Source: JBHGBM01 sp041946965
GTDB taxonomy: Bacteria; Acidobacteriota; Terriglobia; Bryobacterales; Bryobacteraceae
NCBI GenBank assembly: GCA_041946965.1
Contig: JBHGBM010000097.1
Coordinates: forward strand, 1-19,858
Direction: 5' to 3'
Length of the DNA: 19,858 bases
Position numbers and translations under genes: made by a program
Part shown: in pieces, positions 12,008 to 19,858 of the stretch
Layout: each line of letters starts with the position of its first letter
Position numbering within the stretch: position 1 is the first letter of the stretch
Notes under the pieces: generated by a model
Database searches by the model: none
Told to the model about the DNA's origin: nothing
What the model saw: the letters and a program-made list of their open reading frames with translations, nothing else

Positions 12008-13477
12008 CTACGCCGGTCTATGCCACCCCAACAACCGGCTCTCCATTTCCGCCGCCCGGTCCTTGAACTCCGCCGCCAACGCCAGGTTCCGCATCTCTTT
12101 CGGGTCCTCGCGCAGGTTGTACATCTCCGCAATGTCGCCCCTGTAGTAGCAGTACTTGTAATCCCCCTCCCGCATCATCAGCTTCGGGCGCGGGCTGTGC
12201 AGGTTGAACTCCGCATAAACCGTTCGCTGCCTCAGGCGGCCGGGTTCGCGCAGATCCGGCGCCAGGCTGCCGCCGTCGAGCCCGGCCGGCGCTGTCACCC
12301 CGCATAGCTCGCACAACGTCGGGAACAGGTCCACCAGGCTTACCGGCGTCCGGGAACGCGCATTCCCAGGCGTCAGCCCGGGCACGCGCAGGATCAGCGG
12401 CACACCCGCCGAAGGCTCGTAAAACACGAACTTCTGCCACAGCCCGTGCTCGCCCAGCATCTCGCCGTGATCCGAGGTGTACACCACGATCGTGTCCTGC
12501 GCCAGCCCCAGTTCTTCGAGCGCCGCCAACACCTGCCCCGCGCATTCGTCCATCTGCGCGAGCGATGCGTAGTACAGGGCAATGCGCAATTTTGCCTGCT
12601 CCGGGTCGCTCAGCTCGGGCGTGGGCCCGTTGGTCTCTATCGACTGCCGGATGTGCGCCGGCACGGTCTTCAGGTCCACCTTCCCCCACGTCTCCGGCAG
12701 CTTCATGTCCGCGGCGCGGTACATCTGCGCGAACCGCCCGGCGGGCATGAACGGGTCGTGCGGTTTCAACATCGAGGTGACCAGGAAGAACGGCTGCCGC
12801 TTTCCATGCTCTTTCAGAAAACGCACCGATTCGCGCGCCAGGAAGTTGTCGAAGTGATCGCGCTCGGGAATTTTCGATACGCGTCCCACGTGCACCAGGC
12901 CCTGCCGCCCGTCCTTCTCCCGGACCTCCTGCCACGGATCGCCGTCGCGCCAGAACGCGGGCACCTGCGGCATGCCGGAACCGGAGTTCGGCTTGCCCAG
13001 CTCATCGGCGTAAAGGCGCGTCTTCGGCCCCAGATACTGGTACCAGTCGTTGAACTCCACCTGGTAATCGAAGCCGTGCGTCTGGGAATCGACGTAGTGC
13101 ATCTTGCCGATCAGCGCGCACATGTATCCCGCGCGCCCGAACCTGTGGGCCATGGTCTTGATTTCGAAAGGCCACGGCGTGCCGTTGTTCCACGTGCGGT
13201 GGTTATGCGTGTACAGCCCCGTCAGCAGCGAGGCGCGCGAAGGCGTGCACACCGGGTTCGTGCAGTACGCGTCGTCGAAGCGCACCCCGCTCCGCGCCAG
13301 GGCGTCGAGGTTCGGCGTGCGCGCCACCGGGTCGCCGTCGATCGAGAGAGCATGCGGCCGGTGCTGGTCGCTCATCAGCAGCAGCACGTTGCGTGGGTGC
13401 CCGCCCTGTGCGTTGCGCGGCCGGACCATGGGCGCGGCCGCCGTCGAGAGAAATTGCTTCCTGGTCATCCGCGGCAT
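12008..13477 (-). CDS. Type I sulfatase (formylglycine-dependent arylsulfatase family)
   Basis: A 489-residue alkaline-phosphatase-superfamily sulfatase. The formylglycine motif is CTPSRASLLTG with C77 (C-x-P-S-R), which a formylglycine-generating enzyme encoded elsewhere would have to modify. Metal ligands are visible in LLLMSDQHRP (D37) and YTSDHGEMLGEHG (D336, H337). Later conserved blocks are HGLWQKFVFYEPSAGVPL and a C-terminal KYCYYRGDIAEMYNL. It hydrolyses sulfate esters, probably on a polysaccharide or phosphonate-like substrate; specificity cannot be read. The N-terminus MTRKQFLSTAAAP resembles a Tat signal with RK in place of RR, followed by little hydrophobicity, so export is likely but not sure. 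M1 (13477) or M4 (13468) could start. It follows the NHL gene by 19 bp on the same strand. Confidence 0.92.
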   Translation of the reverse strand: MPRMTRKQFLSTAAAPMVRPRNAQGGHPRNVLLLMSDQHRPHALSIDGDPVARTPNLDALARSGVRFDDAYCTNPVCTPSRASLLTGLYTHNHRTWNNGTPWPFEIKTMAHRFGRAGYMCALIGKMHYVDSQTHGFDYQVEFNDWYQYLGPKTRLYADELGKPNSGSGMPQVPAFWRDGDPWQEVREKDGRQGLVHVGRVSKIPERDHFDNFLARESVRFLKEHGKRQPFFLVTSMLKPHDPFMPAGRFAQMYRAADMKLPETWGKVDLKTVPAHIRQSIETNGPTPELSDPEQAKLRIALYYASLAQMDECAGQVLAALEELGLAQDTIVVYTSDHGEMLGEHGLWQKFVFYEPSAGVPLILRVPGLTPGNARSRTPVSLVDLFPTLCELCGVTAPAGLDGGSLAPDLREPGRLRQRTVYAEFNLHSPRPKLMMREGDYKYCYYRGDIAEMYNLREDPKEMRNLALAAEFKDRAAEMESRLLGWHRPA

Positions 13478-13485
13478 CGCCGCAA

Positions 13486-13494
13486 ATGATAACA
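13486..13494 (-). promoter_or_regulatory. Extended -10 promoter (TGTTATCAT) for the sulfatase
   Basis: On the minus strand TG-T-TATCAT lies in the 19-bp gap between the NHL-protein stop and the sulfatase start, ending eight bases before ATG 13477. It would allow sulfatase expression apart from the upstream gene with an almost leaderless message. Confidence 0.5.
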
Positions 13495-13496
13495 GG

Positions 13497-16211
13497 CTAC
13501 GGAGTCGTGGTGGCGTCCGTCTTCGCGGATTTCGGGTTCACCACAGGAATGGTGATGATGTTGCTCACGAACTCCGATTGCGCAATGGTGAGCTGCATCA
13601 GCGGGTCCGTCGGCAGGTCCGAGTTCAGTTCCAGATCCACACGCCACACCCCGACCGTGCCCGGCTGGAGACCCGCATAGAGCACGTTGGCCGTCTTGCC
13701 CCCGGCCAGCGATGAGACGAATTCCCGCGGTTCATTCATACCGCCGTCGAACGCCTCCCCGGTGTTCACGCCGCTCAGGTCCTTGGGCCAACCGAGACCC
13801 GTGGCGTACACGATGAGCGTCTCGCCGGGCAGGGCCGGATTGTCTTCGGTGATCCGCGCGCCCTCCACGTTGGCGCAGCACAGCGCCGAGTTTGTGGCGC
13901 TGATAATCACCTGGCCGCCCTCCGCCGCGTTGCCGCCAAAAGGAATGCCGTTGCCCTCCGGCCCCGGCACGCGCGCCCGCAACCGGATGCGGTCGAACAA
14001 CCCGGCCTTGAACGCCGTGACTTTCGGGTCCGTGTTGATCAGTTCGATCAGGCCGTCCCGGATGCTGTCCAGCGTATCGCCGTCCTTTACCGTGTACTTG
14101 TACGCGCGGTCTTCAATGGTCACGGTGGCGATATCGCCGGCTTTCGCCGTGCCGTCCACCGAAATGGTGCCGGTGGCGTAACTGGAACTGTGGTATGCCA
14201 CCCCGGGACGGGGATCGTTGCCGCTTTCCGCGAAGATGCCGGGGTTCTGGGGCACGATGGTCACCGCCACGGGGGTGGTAACGATCACGCTGCCGTCGCT
14301 CCGCTTGGTGCGGACGAACGCGCTGATGCTCGTTGTGTCCAGGAATTCGTACGGAATCTGCGCGTTGATCTGGGTGGGCGAAACCATCAGCAGAGGCGCC
14401 CGCACCCCGTCGAAATAAACTTGCGTGTTGGCCAACTCGTCCGGCAGCTTGGTGGCGTCCGCGGGAGCCGATTCGCTGAATTCGGAGAGATTGTCGCCCA
14501 GAATCGCCACGATGGTTCCCGGAGCGATCTTCGCCGCGTCCATGCCGCCGCTGAGATTCGCGCCGCTGGTGGTGCCCACGATGCTGGCCGATTCGCTCTT
14601 CTTTGCCGCCGCGGTGGTGATGCTGTACTCCACCTTGTTGCCGTCCGAGCCCGGCGCGCGCGCCGTAAACCGCAGGCTGAGCGTGGGAAGGTTCGCTGTG
14701 GCCAGCACGTTGGGATCACCCTGCCCCGCATTGATCAAACCCATCAGCGCCAGGATAATGCCCTCCAGCGTGTCGTCCTTCTTGACCTTGTACGTGTATT
14801 CCTTGTCCGCGATCTTCACCGTGACGCTGTCGCCTTCCACCGCCTTGCCCGAAAAGGTGATTCCCCCCACGGCAAAGATGCTGAGACTGGCCGCGTTGCG
14901 CACTCCCGTGTAGGGGATATTGTGTTCGCCCATGGAATACACGTTGATGCGGCGGTTGTAACTGTCGCTTACGTAGAGGTTGGTGCCGTCCCAGGCCAGA
15001 GACATGGGCGTGCGCATCGAGTCGGCCGCGTCGGAAGCCTGGTTGATGCCGCCGCCGAGCTGGCCGATCACGAAGTCCGCCTTTGCGCCGTTGCTGACGG
15101 GCACCTTCTTGAAGATCAGTACGCGGTCGTTGCCGCCATCCGCGATGAACAGGTGCGTGCCGTCGGAGAGCGCATAGCGCGGGAAGCTCAGCGTCGCCTC
15201 GCACTGGGAGGGGAAAACGTCATTGCCTTTGTCGTCCTGGCTGGTGGGGTCGCACAAGACTTTTACGCTCTTGTCGTTCTCGGTCTTATAAGAGTAGTTC
15301 GCCACCGAGCTGGTCATGTCCGGCTGGCCTACCACGACGTCGGCCGGCTGGGCGTTGGTCCTGGGGATCGAGTTCCAGATCAGCACGCGGTTGTGCCCCA
15401 GGTCGGAGACGAACAGCTTGATGCCGTCGGAGGTGACCGAGACCGGGTTCAGCATGTTGGTGGGCTTGGCATCCACCTTCTGCTGGGAGATGTCCGGCTC
15501 GACGAAGGTCGTGAAATCGGGCTGCCCGAGAACCACGTCAGCGGCCTGGCCGTTGCTGCTGGGAATGCTGTTCCAGATCAACACCCGATGGTCCTGCGTG
15601 TCCGCCACCATCAGCTTGCCATCCTGGATCCACACGCCCTGCGGGCCGCGCAGCGACTTGTTGGTCGGCGGAATGGAAACCCTGTTGGATGTGAAATTGT
15701 CCTGGCCCACCACGATGTCGGCCGGCTGCCCGTTGCGCGTGGGAATCGTCTTCCAGATCAGGATCCGGTTGTTGTCCGTATCTGCCACCGCCAGCACCGT
15801 GCCGTCGGTGGCCACCGCCGTCGGCAGCCGCATGCCGTCCTGCGCCAGTCGCCAGTCGGTCTTTTTGAAATCCGGCTGGCCGAGCACCGTGTCGGCGATG
15901 CCTACGCACACTGGACAGCGCTGCTCGTACCGCAGCTCATCGGTCGGCCTCGGCAGGGTCGAGGAGAGGTTTCGGAAAATCAGCACCCGATGGTTCAGCG
16001 GTTGCGAGCCGGCGCGGTTGGCGTCGGCCACAAACAGCATGTCGTTGGCGTAAGCCAGGCCGCTGACGCCGCCCAGCAGGTTGATGTCGGCGCCGGGCTG
16101 TTGCCGGGTAAACTGGGACTGCCCGATGATCAGCCGGGCCGCCTGCCCCGTGGCGAAATCGGCGGCCATACCCGCTGCCGCCGTCAGTAGGAAGACGGAA
16201 AGACACTTCAT
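13497..16211 (-). CDS. Secreted NHL-type propeller protein with TIGR03437-like C-terminus carrying two inserted modules
   Basis: A 904-residue exported protein; signal peptide at residues 1-16 (MKCLSVFLLTAAAGMA). Residues ~20-430 hold about six NHL-like blades repeating RVLIWNSIP--NGQ-ADVVLGQPDFT, with NHRVLIF, NNRILIW, DHRVLIW, HNRVLIW, NDRVLIF and RRINVY, consistent with a six-bladed propeller. Residues 436-890 match the Solibacter-type C-terminal domain: GVRNAASL, PGTIVAILGDNLS (564-576), VSPTQINAQIP (610-620), PGIF, LPGETLIVYATGLGW and NVLYAGLQPGTVGVW (842-856). This host domain is interrupted at 449-556 and 680-784 by two related modules (G-x-I...GD...VTV-I-D--Y-Y-VK--DTL...LIN...PG--GN). 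Role unknown; probably extracellular binding. It has its own promoter and precedes the sulfatase by 19 bp. Confidence 0.85.
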   Translation of the reverse strand: MKCLSVFLLTAAAGMAADFATGQAARLIIGQSQFTRQQPGADINLLGGVSGLAYANDMLFVADANRAGSQPLNHRVLIFRNLSSTLPRPTDELRYEQRCPVCVGIADTVLGQPDFKKTDWRLAQDGMRLPTAVATDGTVLAVADTDNNRILIWKTIPTRNGQPADIVVGQDNFTSNRVSIPPTNKSLRGPQGVWIQDGKLMVADTQDHRVLIWNSIPSSNGQAADVVLGQPDFTTFVEPDISQQKVDAKPTNMLNPVSVTSDGIKLFVSDLGHNRVLIWNSIPRTNAQPADVVVGQPDMTSSVANYSYKTENDKSVKVLCDPTSQDDKGNDVFPSQCEATLSFPRYALSDGTHLFIADGGNDRVLIFKKVPVSNGAKADFVIGQLGGGINQASDAADSMRTPMSLAWDGTNLYVSDSYNRRINVYSMGEHNIPYTGVRNAASLSIFAVGGITFSGKAVEGDSVTVKIADKEYTYKVKKDDTLEGIILALMGLINAGQGDPNVLATANLPTLSLRFTARAPGSDGNKVEYSITTAAAKKSESASIVGTTSGANLSGGMDAAKIAPGTIVAILGDNLSEFSESAPADATKLPDELANTQVYFDGVRAPLLMVSPTQINAQIPYEFLDTTSISAFVRTKRSDGSVIVTTPVAVTIVPQNPGIFAESGNDPRPGVAYHSSSYATGTISVDGTAKAGDIATVTIEDRAYKYTVKDGDTLDSIRDGLIELINTDPKVTAFKAGLFDRIRLRARVPGPEGNGIPFGGNAAEGGQVIISATNSALCCANVEGARITEDNPALPGETLIVYATGLGWPKDLSGVNTGEAFDGGMNEPREFVSSLAGGKTANVLYAGLQPGTVGVWRVDLELNSDLPTDPLMQLTIAQSEFVSNIITIPVVNPKSAKTDATTTP

Positions 16212-16233
16212 GCGCTGACGCTCTGAACTTTCA

Positions 16234-16242
16234 ATTATAACA
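16234..16242 (-). promoter_or_regulatory. Consensus extended -10 promoter (TGTTATAAT) of the NHL-protein gene
   Basis: On the minus strand TG-T-TATAAT is a perfect extended -10, ending 22 bases before ATG 16211. The predicted start site near 16227 leaves a leader of about 16 bases without a clear Shine-Dalgarno. No -35 hexamer is seen. It is the strongest promoter match in the window. Confidence 0.65.
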
Positions 16243-16249
16243 AGCGCTT
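16242..16249. promoter_or_regulatory. Palindrome AAGCGCTT abutting the -10 box
   Basis: An exact 8-bp palindrome directly upstream of, and sharing one base with, the extended -10 of the NHL-protein gene. A protein bound here would block RNA polymerase, so it is a candidate operator. With only one copy and no known regulator, it may be chance. Confidence 0.25.
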
Positions 16250-16304
16250 AGGACGCGCTCGCCACCGCCCCGGTTTCACCCGAAACTTACCCCGCTGCCG
16301 CCCG

Positions 16305-19766
<3,462 letters not shown>

Positions 19767-19791
19767 AACAGCTCTGCTCGGGGGAGGCGCG

Positions 19792-19858
19792 TGGTAGGCA
19801 CGGGCAGATTCGAACTGCCGACCTGTCGCTTAGGAGGCGACCGCTCTATCCATCTGAG
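19792..19858 (-). tRNA. tRNA-Arg(CCT), 5' end cut off by window edge
   Basis: Read on the minus strand, the sequence gives the D-arm (CTCAGATGGATAGAG), an anticodon stem GTCGC/GCGAC around the loop CTCCTAA with anticodon CCT at 19832-19834, a T-arm with CAGTTCGAATCTG, and an acceptor end finishing in an encoded CCA (19792-19794). CCT decodes arginine AGG. The 5' acceptor strand lies beyond the window. dnaE starts 25 bp downstream on the same strand. Confidence 0.94.

Noticed and set aside
14190..16190. A 666-codon plus-strand frame opposite the NHL-type protein
   Set aside because: It mirrors the repeated propeller blades and has no motifs of its own. The minus-strand protein has a signal peptide, a promoter and clear domains.
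13700..16200. DNA repeat array or CRISPR in the propeller gene
   Set aside because: The periodicity is at protein level (NHL-like blades); spacing and DNA sequence vary and there are no cas genes.
16268..16300. Hairpin GTTTC-GGGT-GAAAC as dnaE terminator
   Set aside because: The stem is only five weak pairs and no T run follows on the minus strand.

Overview
The window is a gene-dense, high-GC chromosomal stretch of about 20 kb with no phage, transposon, CRISPR or plasmid genes. Its best taxonomic pointer is the C-terminal region of the large secreted protein at 13497-16211, which has the sequence pattern of the 'Solibacter uncharacterised C-terminal domain' (TIGR03437 type: RNAAS, PGTIVAILG, SPTQINAQIP, LYAGLQPG). 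That domain is abundant in Acidobacteriota of the Solibacter/Bryobacter group. An Asp-box propeller, an NHL-type propeller, a sulfatase and a beta-helix protein fit a soil bacterium that degrades or remodels glycans. All assignments come from reading the sequence; no database search was run.

Layout, left to right. (1) The 3' part of tRNA-Gly(GCC), followed 28 bp later by a small secreted protein of unknown function and a TTG-started PHP-family phosphoesterase. (2) On the minus strand, a 12-Asp-box secreted propeller followed by a YgfZ-like folate-binding protein. (3) A zinc-ribbon membrane protein. (4) A divergent pair separated by only 23 bp: a shrunken Wzt-like ATPase with a glycan-binding tail (minus) and a methyltransferase with a beta-rich tail (plus), the latter coupled to a secreted beta-helix protein. 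(5) A YbjQ-family protein (minus), then plus-strand murI (glutamate racemase), a membrane-anchored JAMM metalloprotease, and a serine-racemase-like PLP enzyme overlapping it by 4 bp. (6) On the minus strand, a sulfatase, the 904-residue propeller/TIGR03437 protein, and dnaE, whose start lies 25 bp downstream of tRNA-Arg(CCT) at the right edge.

Two neighbourhoods look functionally organised. The murI-JAMM-racemase group joins two D-amino-acid enzymes to a membrane-tethered deubiquitinase-fold protease. Its gene content resembles the actinobacterial mec-cysO-cysM-murI locus but has no visible ubiquitin-like partner. The methyltransferase / mini-Wzt / beta-helix group recalls O-antigen systems in which a methylated chain end is recognised by the Wzt C-terminal domain, but the ATPase here has lost its signature motif and the catalytic glutamate.

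Regulation also shows a pattern. Several start codons lie 5-7 bases after a TACACT/TACAAT/TATTCT-like -10 box with no Shine-Dalgarno, which predicts leaderless transcripts. Internal operon genes (7197, 11014) do carry purine-rich ribosome sites. There is no gene-free stretch above 300 bases; the longest intergenic gap is about 140 bases (8858-8997).
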